From Rhodocollybia butyracea (lineage: Eukaryota; Basidiomycota; Agaricomycetes; Agaricales; Omphalotaceae): 64,000 nt of DNA. Below the pieces are notes generated by a model, which saw nothing but the letters and a program-made list of their open reading frames with translations, did not search any database and was not told the origin of the DNA. The stretch spans positions 18,917 to 82,916 of the forward strand of contig JADNRY010000272.1 in the NCBI GenBank assembly GCA_015501585.1. Direction: 5' to 3'. Made by a program: the position numbers and the translations under genes. Positions 11,602 to 23,380 of this stretch are shown piece after piece (the stretch's first letter is position 1; the number at the start of each line of letters is the position of its first letter).

Positions 11602-12878
11602 ATGGGCAAATCTCAGAAGAAAAGAGCTATGCGTCGGCATAATCCAGTACGGGTACCTGACTCTCATCTACCAAAAGGACTAGCTTCTGCTTCCTCGACG
11701 TCCACTAAAAATGAAGCAATTCTGCCAATCATCCAAAAAGTGTGCATATTATTGGACAGTATCTGACGAATTGCTAAGTGCTTGTGCAAGCTAGATGGAA
11801 AGTCCAGATGCTTCGGATAGGAAGTGGGCTTGCGTTGCCGTCTCAAATCTAATTCAGAATGACCCCTCAACTCGACGCTTATTACAAGGAAAAAATGTTG
11901 TTGGTGCACTTATATCAAGGCTTACAGACAGTGAAGACGAGGTCATGGTGGAAGCTATGGGTGCTTTGAGGTATGTCTATATTTTATCGAATATTCTTGG
12001 CTAAAACTCTTTAAAACTAGAAATCTATGCATCGATGGAGGCTATGATATCTGTGCGGAAATGTATAACAAGAACATCCTCACACCTTTGAAAACTTTCA
12101 TTCCCAAAGTGATTATTGTGGCGTCTCCGATCTACTAGTTGCTCACGAGCAGAACTTAGGTTTCTGAAGTACTCTCGCAATACCTGGAAAACCCGAAAAC
12201 GGCTCCTGAAAATGCTCAACGGCTGATGTATGATTTCGCTGATAACGTTATTACAACGCTTTGGTGTTTATCGTATGCTCTTCTTCTGCCTGTTGAGTCA
12301 TGTACTCACTTTTTCCAGAGAGACTTCGAACAAAGCACTCAACGCAATCAACTCGATTGACTTGATCCCATTCCTGATGTCCTTCTTGGGTTCGCGAGAC
12401 AAGCTGCATATCGCCCCTGTTCTTGCTGCTGGTATACATAGTCATATTCTGTTTCCTGAATACCACTAATTATTACCTTTGTCAGCGCAGTGTTTGTATG
12501 TCTTAACCGACGATAATGATCCAGCAATCTCTAGCCTTAAATCAGTCGCAGGATATATGTCCTGTTTACTTACCATTGCACAATCATCCGACCAGCATGG
12601 AAATGGCAAAGGTAAAGACCTGAATGATCACCGACAGACTACCCTTAGGGTTTTGAGCGCAGGTATGGCCTATACCAAATATCGGTCACAGTCTTCTCAT
12701 ACCACCTGATCCAGGAATAATTCGTAACATTTCACCGTTACCGTCTTCTGTCGCTTCATCGGGCGACATTGACAAAGACATCGTTCTACCTTTGCTACAA
12801 CCGGTAGTGTCTTCTGTATCACTTCCGGACGCCGCACAGCGCGCGCAACTGCTGGTAGACGCGCTGGTACCTCGCCTC
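11602..12878 (+). pseudogene. SYO1: SYO1 (ribosomal protein L5/L11 import chaperone), 3' end removed
   Basis: Syo1 is an ARM/HEAT-repeat adaptor that co-imports ribosomal proteins uL18 and uL5 with karyopherin beta-2. The start MGKSQKKRAMRRHNPVRVP carries the family's N-terminal basic motif (exon 1, 11,602-11,739). The next exon from 11,795 gives the conserved ACVAVSNLIQNDPSTRRLL and GALISRLTDSEDEV repeats. Further short exons give NLCIDGGYDICAEMYNKNIL, ENPKTAPENAQRLMYDFADN and the CAQCLYVLTDDND repeat. The frame stays open to ...LVPRL at 12,878, where the inverted-repeat arm replaces the rest of the gene. Roughly the last third of the family's usual length (about 650 residues) is missing and is not found elsewhere in the window. 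Confidence 0.87.
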
Positions 12879-13059
12879 GTGATCTGATAGTGAGTCACCC
12901 CTCCTGAGTTCGGCGTGGGCCATAGTCCGCGCTACCAGATTATGTAAACTTTTTCATCTCTCTTCAGGTCCCCCATCCACACTAAGGTAAGTCGTCGTGC
13001 TAGTCGTATGCCGTAGCGTAGACGAATATTTATTGAGTGAGATTGCTCTGAGTATCGCT
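12879..13059 (+). repeat. 181-bp inverted-repeat arm (NPWNAF side, left copy)
   Basis: Starts gtgatctgatagtgagtcac and is identical to 59,240-59,420 and to the reverse complement of 3,522-3,702. The junction with SYO1 is abrupt at 12,878/12,879. A weaker match continues to about 13,083 and includes the hairpin motif ggccgaaggcc. It serves as the upstream region and leader of the NPWNAF gene, with a good donor at AAG|GTAAGT. Confidence 0.93.
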
Positions 13060-13229
13060 GAGAGGGCCGAAGGCCATAAATGAGAAGACTACTGCATGAG
13101 GAACGACGACAACTACGAGGAGCGACTATGTCAATTTGACGAAGTGGTCCTCCTCGTACCTTACGCTAACAGTTTCATTTTTTCTATAGCCTAACCCTCT
13201 AGCAAATTTCTGACATTATTGACCATTCA
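13060..13229 (+). promoter_or_regulatory. Leader of the NPWNAF gene
   Basis: Between the arm and the ATG at 13,230. A pyrimidine-rich tract ending in ctatag near 13,189 could be the acceptor for a leader intron that starts in the arm. No upstream coding exon could be proven. Confidence 0.4.
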
Positions 13230-16200
13230 ATGAGTAGCAATTGGACTCAAAATCGAGAGTTTATTGCCGCGCTCAACAAGAACTTCGCTCAATTACCTCA
13301 GTCGTTCGCCGATTTTTGGACCAGTACGGGAGGCAGTATCAACGAGGGCGGATACGTATCAGCACTGGGCGACGTTCTCAGAGTTCAATTCCAGGATCTC
13401 GTAACACAATTGTCTACAGGAAATGCCTCAAATGCTTCAGAACAACGGACTACACCACAATCCGCGTACAGCACACCGTTTGATTTCCAGCTAGAACAAT
13501 GTAAGTTCATTCTATCAGGAAACCAAAACTACGTTGAGACTAATTCCAGTCCAAAATTGTCTAGCACAACCAACTGTGGCACTCTCACTGTGCGATTTGC
13601 ATCCCGAACAATGTAAGTTCCTTTTTTTGGAAACAGTTACAGCTTTGAATCTCATCGCAGTCCAATCTTGTCTAGTACAATCATCTCATCCACCTCCCGG
13701 GCCACGTCGATTACTTTCACTACCTCCTATCCAAACTATTCAAACTAAACTACCTCCAACATCTCCAATTCAACCCCTTCCAAAATCACCATTAACCGCT
13801 ACACCGCCTCCAATTCCGCAATCGTTATCTCATTCGAAACCACGTTCAACAGCTCCTTCAAATCCTTCACCTTGCTCAACACCTTCTACACCTACAATGA
13901 CCCGAACGCGAGGAATGGATAAACTTTCTGCGGTGAAGAACGCGAAGACGCGCGGTGGAAAAGCTCGAGTGTTGAACGCTGTTGCTAAAAAGCGACTTGT
14001 AATGGATTCGGCTACGATTGCTGTCCCTGTTGAACCTCGCGCTCCTAAGCGTACACTCCCTGCTCCAGAATCGGTTGAGCCTGCTCGTCCTCCTACACCT
14101 ATCAGAATGGACGAGAAAGGACCAGCTACTGCGGTTGAATATACAGGTACAGAGCAGTCAGCTGTGCTCAAAGCTGGCTGGAGTATCATCAGACGTTACT
14201 TTTTCGATGAAGTAGGGGCCGATGCGGTCTTGAATTACCTGAAGACGGTGAAGGACCCCGTTGGCAAAGCCCAGTTGCAGGAAAGGTTCTCAGCAGCCAT
14301 GAGCTGCGAAGACGACGAAGCCCGGAACAGGGTTGCGGCGACGATTGAAGAAAGGCTGCAGCAATACGGTAGGCTTTCCTCAGATCATCTTTAATCTATG
14401 TATAAACTGTCCCCCATAGATCGTGCTCCTACCACAAAACCAGGACCAGCTCCCAGAAAAAAGCGCAAGACTACGTTCAAACCGAATTTTGGCGCTCCCG
14501 AGGCGGCCTCTCGCTTCTTTACGCCAACCAAGCATACTCCCAGACATAGCCCTACTCCCTTTCCTAGCCCTCGTTCGCCTTCTGCCTCTTCGACTGCGCG
14601 AAAGGGTCATACGCGTCTCGACATCGCCGTTTCCAGTCTACCACCAAGTTCGCCTTGTCCCAGCAATTTGTCGGTCAATGTCGGTGAGACGTTCCACCAA
14701 GAGGAGGATACGCCAGGGACTCTGGAGAAAACTTCTTCTCCTAACCGTGCAGTCGATGTTGAGGAAGCTCCGCCGGGTCAGAGGAAGAAAAAGAACCCGA
14801 AGAAGCTCCCAAAGAAACCGAGTACCTCTGCTCCTGCAGCTCCAGCTGAGCTGGATGATACTGGCAAGCTCACCGATGAGGAAGAGGAAGCCGAGGAGCA
14901 AGCTGCGCCACGAAGGTCCAGGAAAGGAAAGGAGAAAGCTCCGGTTTCTGTAGCTCAGCACGAGGAAGATTCATCTGACGCGGAGGCGAAATTTGCACCA
15001 CGGAAAGCGAGGAAAGGGAAGGGCAAAGCCCCTGCTCCTGCAGACGAAGAGGATAAATCTGACCAGGAGGAACATTTAGTCAAGAAGAGGGGGAGGCTAT
15101 CCAGAGAAACCATCGAACAAGCTCACGCTTTGCGCCAAACATACCACGACGAGCTTGAGGCGTTAGCTCTGAAGGATGGGAAGTCCCTGGCATCGTTGTT
15201 AGCTGCCGTTGGCGATACAGTCCTCGACAATAGATCACTCAACCCATGGAACGCTTTCCAAGCGTACGCGACTCATCCGGAGGGTCTGGGCATGGAAAGG
15301 CAGGAGGACCAATCGATCGCCGATTTCAACGCGGAACTCCTTGCAGCCTATCGCCAGAAGCGTGCAGAAGCAGAAGATGTTGAAACTGAGTTCGAAAAAA
15401 TCATGGATTGGTACCGTGAGCAATTAGATCTACAAACTGCAAGGATGCGGATGGAAGGGATGACTGAGAAGCAGCTGCAAAAGATCGTGAAGCCTTTCAA
15501 CGCTCGGGTAAGTCCTGTGGTCGTATATTCCATGAGACCTTCGTTAATAGATAGAACAGGGACGCCAAGCGTACGAGTTTTATGGTGCCTCAGTCTTTGG
15601 CTTTGTCGTCGATCCGGTGACTAGTCACGCTTTGGCGTTCGGCGCTGACCCGATGTATCTAGGCATGAAGGAAACGTACGTCGTTCATGCCAGTGGCCAG
15701 CTGAGGAACTACAGCTCAATGATACACCTCGAATGGATGAAGAAGAAGTTCGGAGAATACCTCGATCCAGCCAAGCTCGCGATCATCAAACGATTCCACG
15801 ATGCAAGAAATGATCATGAAGTTCTACGAACTATCCTTAAAGACGTTTGGCTTCTGAGCCTCAGTAAGTATTCGAGCTCATACCGGTTTTCATTCGCTAA
15901 CTAAGTTTTTACAGATGAAGCTGCCTCAAGGAATACTGATATTAGGCAACTTAAATGGGGACCTAATTTCGCTGACCTGTGCTACAAACACAAGGTCAAG
16001 CTTGTGAATTATCCTATCGGGCTTAAACCTCTCGGTGTACCAGATGGGCTGCAAGGCGTTTCCGGGATAAACATCGCACAATATGTCAAACCCATCATCA
16101 AAGACTATGTACAGTTTTGGCAACAAGAGGCCGAGTTGAAGAAAGCGAAGGTGTCAGGCAAGGAAGAATCCGTCGTGTCTCTTTTTGCACACGAGGACGA

Positions 16201-17263
16201 TTACGAGGAGAAGAAGACGCGGCAGGTATTCGAGGACGATCTAGTCCGCTTTATGCCTTGGGATGAAGGTACAGTTTCTCTCGTATTGGCGGTTTTTTTT
16301 ATTTACTTAGCTGATCCATCGTCAATAACAGATGAAAAAGATATGGATATGGCGGAAGAGGCTCACATCGGAATCGTGCTTCAAGAAACGCAAGACGATG
16401 GCGAGCCTTTAGTCCTTGCGAAGGTCCTCCACTCGAAGAAGTTCCTCGCGCGCGCAGCCGCTCGCAAAGTCGAGATTCAGGGCTTGGACGACGAACCGGA
16501 AGTTGGTGAGGGTGATTCCGAGAGCGATGTTGTCCCTGCACAGAAGAAGAATGGTCAAAAGGCCCCGCTAGCGAATCGCAAGAAGAGGTCTCAGCGGGAG
16601 GACGAATCTGGTCACAATGAGCGCATTGGGAGGAAGCAGCGGAGAGATCCGGGCGAGAAGTCGAAGAAGCGCCGGGTTGTCAGTGACGAGGAGTCTGAGG
16701 CAGATGCTTCTCCACCACCTGCTTCGAAGAAGCCCAAGAAAACCAAGAATGTTCGTGGCGACGACTCTGAGTCCGACGTTGCCCCTCCGCCACCTGCTCC
16801 GAAGAAATACAGGAAACCCGATACTCTTCGTGGTGACGACTCTGAGGCTGATGTTGCCCCTCCGCCCCCCGCTCCGAAGAAGCCCAAGAAGCCGAAGGCA
16901 CTTCGTGAGGAAGGGCATTACTCCGATGGCGCCGCTCCACCTGCTCCGAAAACGAAGGCCTCCTCTTCTCTCCCTACCAAGCCCAAAAAAGCCACCACGA
17001 CCGTCTCTGAGCAGGCCGCTGCTAAGGCTGGCCCTTCGATCGTCCAAGAAGAACGACCTATTGCTCCCCGTCCTCGTCCTCGTCATATTGAGCGTAAAGC
17101 AAATCTAGAGGTCTCTTCAAGCAGCGACGACGAGGAGCAGGAGCAACAGGAACGTCCGCCAAAGCGAGCACGGGTCGATCCACAGGTGGAGAGAAGCCAG
17201 GCGACTAGGAAGCCACAAGCAGAGACACGCGAAGGAGCTAATAAACGAAAACGAGGGAGATAA
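13230..17263 (+). CDS. NPWNAF-motif protein, intact, mobile-unit gene
   Basis: Seven exons (13,230-13,500; 13,550-13,612; 13,661-14,368; 14,420-15,507; 15,560-15,863; 15,915-16,268; 16,332-17,263) splice in frame to 1,239 residues. Parts in order: a short alpha-helical N-terminus, a Pro-rich linker, a small helical domain (AGWSIIRRYFFDEVGADAVL), a long Lys/Glu/Pro disordered stretch, a conserved core with the motif SLNPWNAFQAYATHPEG (residues about 635-650) followed by helices, a second globular block (GRQAYEFYGASVFGFVVDP), and a charged C-tail with three copies of a Ser/Asp-Pro-Lys repeat (AP-P-PAPKK type) and many NLS-like clusters. The core resembles HMG-box-like repeats of other Agaricomycete mobile islands, but function is unknown. 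It is divergently paired with an Spt5-like gene in two other places in the window. Likely nuclear and DNA-associated (inference). Confidence 0.8.
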
Positions 17264-17891
17264 CTTCTTAAGACTCTTGTGCTACGTTTATCTTTCATAC
17301 GCTCTGATATGTTTTTGTGCTAGCCATTATCTACGTACTGTATGTTTTGAATTGTTTTATGTATCTCATGTTATGTATCTCTTGTTTTATGTATCTTACG
17401 GTACGTCCCGGCGAAACGCACTAGCATTGTTGCTATTTACTAACATACCTGGTAGCCGCTACATCCTCAAAGAGGGCCTTCAATATCGTGGGGGCGAGGT
17501 TACCTGCTCTGAAGGGACACTCCCAGGCAAAAGCTATCTTCCGCAGGTGGGAACAACTCGGCCATGTTAACACTCTTCGCTGGAACCGCGACTTTGAACC
17601 TGAGTACCCCGAGCTTGTTTAAATGACGTTTTACCTACTTAGGAACACCAATTTGATGAAGTATCTATAGCTTGCCAAAAACATTTAGTTCAAAGCAAGC
17701 ATATGAATGACGTCTTTCCTTATAGATAATAATAATAACTGGAATTACTGGCAAAAGATGCAAATCCAGCATGTGGGCCGCGTCTCACCCATTGCAGCCA
17801 CGAAGAGAAATGGCACTTTGTGGTTTACGCAAATGGAAAAGATTATATTTGTTCATTCAATATGCATATGCTCCAGTAATACAAGAACAAT
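17264..17891. other. Convergent 3' intergenic region
   Basis: Lies between the ends of the NPWNAF gene and the Ulp1-recombinase gene. It contains an imperfect short tandem repeat of the unit ttatgtatctc at about 17,355-17,400. No convincing gene. Confidence 0.5.
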
Positions 17892-20800
17892 TTACAACTG
17901 CAAGGCCTGTTGGGACTGAGCAGGAGCTGGAAGCATAAGCCGGCGTCTTGGAATGTTAACAAGATCTGTGTCTGCTACCAAATAACGCAGAATTGTTGAT
18001 GTTTTCAACCCCACTGACCACTTTCCCCACCGTAAAACATCAGGAAGTTTGAAGCCACGATCTACTAACAGGAACACTGATCCTCCTCGCCGGAAGGCTT
18101 GGTTAGTGTAAAGCTCAGGAGGCTCTCCAATTTCACAGAGTGCACTGCGAAAGTTCTCGAGATATGATTTCTTACTCTAGGTAGGAAGTTAGAAAACATA
18201 GTTTGAGCAGACATGAGCTGGCTTACAATATGCTCGTCTGAGCTCTGCATCTGATCATGACCATAAATTTTTGGAAAAAGGTAACCTTTTGTGATTTTGC
18301 TCATGATTAACCACGCTCGCACACATCTGACCACACAAAAAGCTTTCATATCCGGGTCTGTTTCGGCGTAGAAGTCAAATGCGGCCTGTCCTAAGCACCA
18401 AGGGTCAGACTAAAGTGTGGGCTGGCGCAATGTACTCACTGCCCATTTGATGAGTCTTGCAGCTTTTAGGTGTGATCCCGAGGTGAGTATCGTTACCTTC
18501 GAGGGGTGAAAAGTCAAGGTCGTCCATGGTCAGATCCACGACGTTGCACGTCCTTAACAGGCAACGGAAGCTGATAAGCCCAATAGCCTGCTCTTCCATA
18601 CGCTTGAAAACTCCACCCCAGTCAGAAACATTCATGCGCCCCTTCAAGTTGGTCCTGTTCTTCTCCTGGATGTATCTGACCGTCATTTCATGGATTTTGC
18701 GCATGTTATGAGCGGTCATCCCGCGAGAGCTGGTTGAAAATTCCCCATCTTTGGTCTGAGAAATGATATCATGGATTAGCTCAAGTTAAGATAGCTTCAT
18801 AAAGGTCTACCTTTTTGCGGTATAAATTTATAAGATAGCGCTGTAATTTTACAGAACGAGCGGGATTGCCGACAAACCTCTTCTTTTCCTCGCTCCAGTT
18901 CCATCCTTGAGCACGCTGAGTATTTCTACTGAAAGCATGGACTAAGGCCGATCTCCTCTGGTCTGCAGAAGAATACCCCAATACTTTTCGAACATGTATC
19001 CCATTCTTGTCTCGTTTTATGACTCTGGCATCACACCTTTGAGCAATTAGTGAGCAATAAACCAGAATAGAGAATCAAAGGCATACGATGAGGCAATCCA
19101 GTCAATAATCAGATCCTCGCATTCTGAAGGCACAGGCTCCATATCAAACAGGTTAACATTGGAATCAATCAGACCTGCCCAAACGCAAAATTTTTGGAAG
19201 TTTTTAGCGTGGCTATATATGAATTCAGAACAAATCTAAATGCAGAAGGAAGCCATAGGTAGTAAACTCACCACGCATATGAATACCGGGTACCGGAGCC
19301 TTTATCTTCAAAAAAACTCGGGTCGCTCACAAGTGGCTCCCTGACACGTTTAGGTTGGAATTTGAGCTCCTCGTGAAGTTCAGAAACCAAATTGTCTTGT
19401 TCTGAATCGCTAATGGTGAGGCGAGACTGCAGAATCTCTATGAAATCTTCCGATAGCTCCACCTCATTACCATCTTTGTCAGTGATAATCTCGTCCTCCT
19501 CTACTTCTTCATCGTCACTGCCAAGATCTGAGTCCGACTCGCTTCCGTCCGTGCTGTCACTGTCTATGCTGTCATCCGCGCTATCCTTGTCCCTGTCATC
19601 CCTATCATCGTGGTGTAGGCTGATCTTCGCTCTTTTTTTCGGAGAGAGCTTTGGATACTTATGTAAGCATAAAATGACGGTCAAGGGAAAAATATTACCT
19701 TGGGATTTTTCTTTAAGGCCTTAAGTCTAGTAAGCACAGGACCCCATCATAGAAAATAGGAATCTCACTCCGCGTTTTCGGACCACTGGCACAATATCGT
19801 CGGCATCATTTACCTGCAAAATAGATGGCTGGAAGTACTAGTGTAAGCATAAAAATCTCGGCAGAACATGGGTAGATGATACACCTTGGACATTTTCTTA
19901 AAGAGCTTTTTGTTAGTAATTTTAAGTAGTTCTGAAACTGGTAGGCTCACGCGCTTGCGGTTGTCCATGGGCGTCGGTTCAGCTACCATCACACGATTAT
20001 TGTCCTTGCCTTCTACTTTCTCACAGCTTGTTTGGATGCCCTACACATCTATCAATATGTCTGCTGAAGAATCATAGTGGTATCTATCCTCACCGATTGG
20101 AGAATTCGCTGCAAAATGCGATTGAAAAGTTGCAATCTCAGCAGGTTGACCTTTCCTGAGTGAATTTTTGAAACTTCGGGCTGTAGGAAGGCATCGAGGG
20201 CATTGATAGCGAGTGGACCACAAGAATGTTGGTCATTCTGGTGGCAAGCGGGAATAGACACGATAGAAAAGCTGATATGAGGCTGGTGGTATTTCTGCCA
20301 TTTAGAAAGCGCCTCCTGCAGAACTTTGGGCATAGCCACACCGGTTGGGTCAGCATAACGAATCTGTCTCGCTTGACCATCGATGATAAGGGATACCCAG
20401 TGTTGGTTTCCAGTCCACTGTTGCAAGTTCCAACAAGTGACGAGGGTCTGCTCCCTTTTAAATGTAGACTCACTGACATTTTGCAGCCAGGATTTTTCTT
20501 GTTGATACTCGTATGTTCTTGCCCAGGTTCTGAGCATGTTACCAAGTTCAGGACGGGCAACAATGAGATTGAAATTTTTTTCATGAGCCGCTAGCTGAAT
20601 ATGAAGATCCTCGAGCAAAAGCTCGATGAGAGGAGTGTCTAACCAAGTCGAGCCGAGGAGGCGGGAAATACTTGAAAGAGGGCGCGATCCAAGAAATGGT
20701 GAATTCAGCGACCAGGGCACTTCTGCAAGGAGAGCTCTCGCGAAGAGCACCTCTTTGTGGGTTTCACTGGTCGCTGAACATGCTATTTTGTTGATCCAAA

Positions 20801-21191
20801 GGGTGGCGTCTGCCCATGTAGATCGATGGGCGAGGAGCGTGGTCATCTCCTTCCAAAGAGATACGGTCCAAAGCGGGAAACGATGGGCAGTGGCTACGCT
20901 GTGAGCGTAAATGATTGAACCACCACTCTGCATAGGAGCAGTCGTCAACAGAACGTCCACTTCCGCGATGGTTTCCGGTGAAGGGATTGGAAGCCTTTTA
21001 TACTGCTCGAGTAGACTGCTGTCGACATCTGATGGCGCATCGTTGCTGAAAAATAGCGCTGGATTAAGTTTTTTAATCGAGGAAACGGGAATGGGTCTGG
21101 TTTGTAGTTCAGATATACTAAGATCTGTACCAAGTATGTATTTTTTGACCCAGTCGGGAACTTCGAAAACTGCTGGATTCTGTTTCGGCAT
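17892..21191 (-). CDS. Ulp1-like protease fused to Crypton-like tyrosine recombinase
   Basis: Ten exons on the minus strand (21,191-20,094; 20,040-19,885; 19,828-19,769; 19,719-19,699; 19,657-19,272; 19,212-19,087; 19,036-18,811; 18,755-18,440; 18,390-18,227; 18,176-17,892) keep phase at every junction and give 945 residues, no stop. Residues 1-366 are a C48/Ulp1-type cysteine protease: His264 (NQHWVSL), Asp281 (RYADP), Gln318 and Cys324 (QHSCGPLAI). Residues about 450-540 are very acidic. Residues about 575-945 are a tyrosine recombinase: a helical core-binding part (DLIIDWIAS, SADQRRSALVHAF), box I Arg near 755-759 (ISFRCLLRTCNVVDL), Lys region 788-791 (TPKSCKTHQMG), Arg880/881 (YTNQAFRRGG), Trp904 and likely nucleophile Tyr916 (TILRYL). 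The His of the usual HxxR is Gln877. The C-terminal half is typical of fungal Cryptons. Probably the mobilisation enzyme of the neighbouring repeats (inference). Confidence 0.88.
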
Positions 21192-21635
21192 GGGAGTCCA
21201 GGAGGTGGTTGATAAACTGCAACGTGGATAAGCTTGTTTATTACGTTACGGTTAATCCAGCGCTATCAGATTTCATTCATAAGTGCATATAGACCCCTCC
21301 TTGAATACCTAAAGAAAGGACAAGTCAATAATGGAACTTGAAGTCCAGAGTACAACGCACCTGCGAGACGTAGCATATGCATTTAGCAATAGGCGTCAAA
21401 GGCATTCTTATATAGAACGCGTGCATTGGAGGGAAGGAAAAATTTGTTACATGGCAAGTCGTACGTTGAACGCCGAATTCAAAGATAACTTCAGTGTAGG
21501 TTTGTTTAGAATATCTCGGGTATCCGAGTTTTGAGTCATGAAATATCCCTTCATGCATTTCTTAACTGGGTGTGCAAGGTGTACAAACACAAACAGAAGT
21601 TGGTGGCTCTCATTAACTTAAGCTCCTCAGACTTT
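21192..21635. other. Upstream region of the Ulp1-recombinase gene
   Basis: No gene supported. A 67-codon plus-strand frame at 21,331-21,534 has no recognised features. The recombinase promoter should lie near 21,200-21,350. Confidence 0.4.
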
Positions 21636-21970
21636 CAGTGACGCTGTGTTACAATGTAGGTCTCTGCAGGCTTATACTTGCTCCTATACCCTACCTTCCT
21701 TCGTCCAGGTTGATGCCCAAGCTCATCAACGGCCACGACAAGCACATCGCCTACTCCACGCTCAGATCCATACATTGCCGTTACAATCTGTCCTCGCACC
21801 TCGTTAATCAACGGTAAACGCAGTGTTGTTGTCTGGATCGAACCAAATATCAGGAAGCCAAATTCGGTGAAAAATCCAATTGTGAGTTCGAGTTCTGGAG
21901 CTCTCTTCTCTCGCTCACTCTCGAGTCCGATGGCTAGGGGAGTCGAGTCTCCTGGTCCGACCTCACTCTC
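21636..21970 (-). pseudogene. Possible coding remnant without a start codon
   Basis: An open minus-strand frame of about 111 codons ends at a TGA (21,636-21,638) and reads like a real exon: FFTEFGFLIFGSIQTTTLRL, then PLINEVRGQIVTAMYGSERG, then DVLVVAVDELGHQPGRRK. It has no ATG and no clear splice partner. Family not recognised. Listed because its composition and amphipathic pattern are protein-like. Confidence 0.35.
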
Positions 21971-22489
21971 CTATCACTCTCTTATCATTCCCCCTCACCC
22001 CCGTTCTCCTCTTCTCCTGTTACCGAAGACTCTAGATTCTTTGTTCCTTATCATCTCCTGTAGACAATGGATACGCCAACATACTTGTGACATGCTCGGT
22101 CTCCTTCCCCATATATAGCACAAGCGGACTATGGGGTATAGGACTAAAATCATTCACTGTGTCTTATTGATACTGACCTTCATATATTGCATCAGGACTC
22201 ACAAATTGATCCATCTTTCTCTGTAACCTCTCTAGTGTTGTGGAGAAAAGAACAACGTCGTCTGCTTGTTCGAGGTGGGACACTTTTCGTTGAGCAAGCA
22301 TCATATCATGTCATCATCCGACATCTGCAGGTTGGTGTTTCACTGCTCCATCCATGTGAGAGTGGCACTCACTCCTTTTACGGAGACGAAACTCGATGGA
22401 GCAAGATGACATCCACTGCAGGCTTGATACAGTCGATTTCTCCCTATTCCATTCATCTCTTTATTATCTGCTGCCCAGTAACAGAATGA

Positions 22490-22800
22490 TAGTAACTCAA
22501 AGCATCTGAATCGACTCTGAAACGCGATTAATAATTCGCAAATGAGTTGGCTTCACAAGGAAGGTACAGTTGGTTCATTCAATTCAAGTGCGATTCAGCA
22601 AATGGATTCAGCTACTACCGGATCGCAAACTGAATCGCAGACAAAAATGAATCACTTTTCAGCGGCAATCCACCATAATTCACCAAAATCGCCCTGGTGA
22701 AGCGCCTCCTATGACCCCGATCCCTTAATTACATACCGACGAATACTTGAAGTTAAATCGTGATTCTGAAGCGATTGCAATTCTGAGAGCTAACCGTAAG
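22490..22800. repeat. Cluster of TGAATC/GATTCA motifs, possible decayed DNA-element end
   Basis: At least six copies of tgaatc or gattca (and cgcgatt-like variants) occur in both orientations within 300 bp. Such dense subterminal repeats are common at ends of hAT-like elements, but no clear terminal inverted repeat or target duplication is visible, so the class is undetermined. Confidence 0.3.
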
Positions 22801-23380
22801 TTTAGTCCGCCATTCAAAGGGCTTGTGCTTGATTCTCACCCGTGGTGGGTTAATGAAGGCGGCATGTTGCTCAATGCGCATCAAGGAATTTGCTTATAAA
22901 ATGTAAGTTAGTGGAGTTTTACCCGGAACTTTGCTTTGGGGGAACTCTATTTCAGTCTATACATGTAAAAGGAAGTAAGAAGGGATGGGAAAACAAGAGA
23001 CAGCTGACGGCCATGGTTGATTGTTTACTCGGGTCGCGCCGAGGTGTTTATGCTTACCAGTGCTCAGTTTTCGAGTAATCCTGACGCGCACAAAGTCCCG
23101 TGTAGATCAGTCTCATTTCTCAGGGAGGGTATGGGAAGCAGGAGACGGGCAAATTTTGTGCGCTAAAGAAGATGTAGAAGAGGACTTGCATAAGATAGTT
23201 AGGAACCGCTAGATCTAAGTTACAAACTTGTGAACGGAATTCTGCATCGGCGGTCTCCTATCCTCAGCGCATGGTAGAGTAGATCGCGTACTGCTCATCG
23301 ACGAAAGTTGATTTATATACATACACATGTGACACATTGCACTCAGAGACAAAAAATCCAACCAGTCTCAAACATGATAA
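22801..23380. other. No supported gene
   Basis: Only short frames; no repeat or known domain recognised. Confidence 0.4.

Larger units (their letters stand above)
1..17263. mobile_element. Head-to-head unit split by a 9.2-kb host block
   Basis: The left half (1-3,702) and right half (12,879-15,342 and beyond) match the two halves of the compact unit at about 59 kb, but the 16-bp centre is replaced by 3,703-12,878. The split could come from uptake of host DNA at the centre, or from two separate elements flanking a host block. Confidence 0.6.

Noticed and set aside
14638..14961. Minus-strand frames opposite the NPWNAF gene
   Set aside because: They mirror the Lys/Glu/Pro-rich coding sequence of the proven plus-strand exon and appear identically at 60,999-61,322 for the same reason.
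17892..21191. Calling this gene a Starship captain
   Set aside because: Only the general tyrosine-recombinase plan is visible; membership of the DUF3435 family cannot be shown without a profile search, and the Ulp1 fusion differs.
22187..22489. Plus-strand 100-codon frame
   Set aside because: No domain, no splice context and no homology pattern I recognise; possibly part of a decayed element, but not supportable as a gene.
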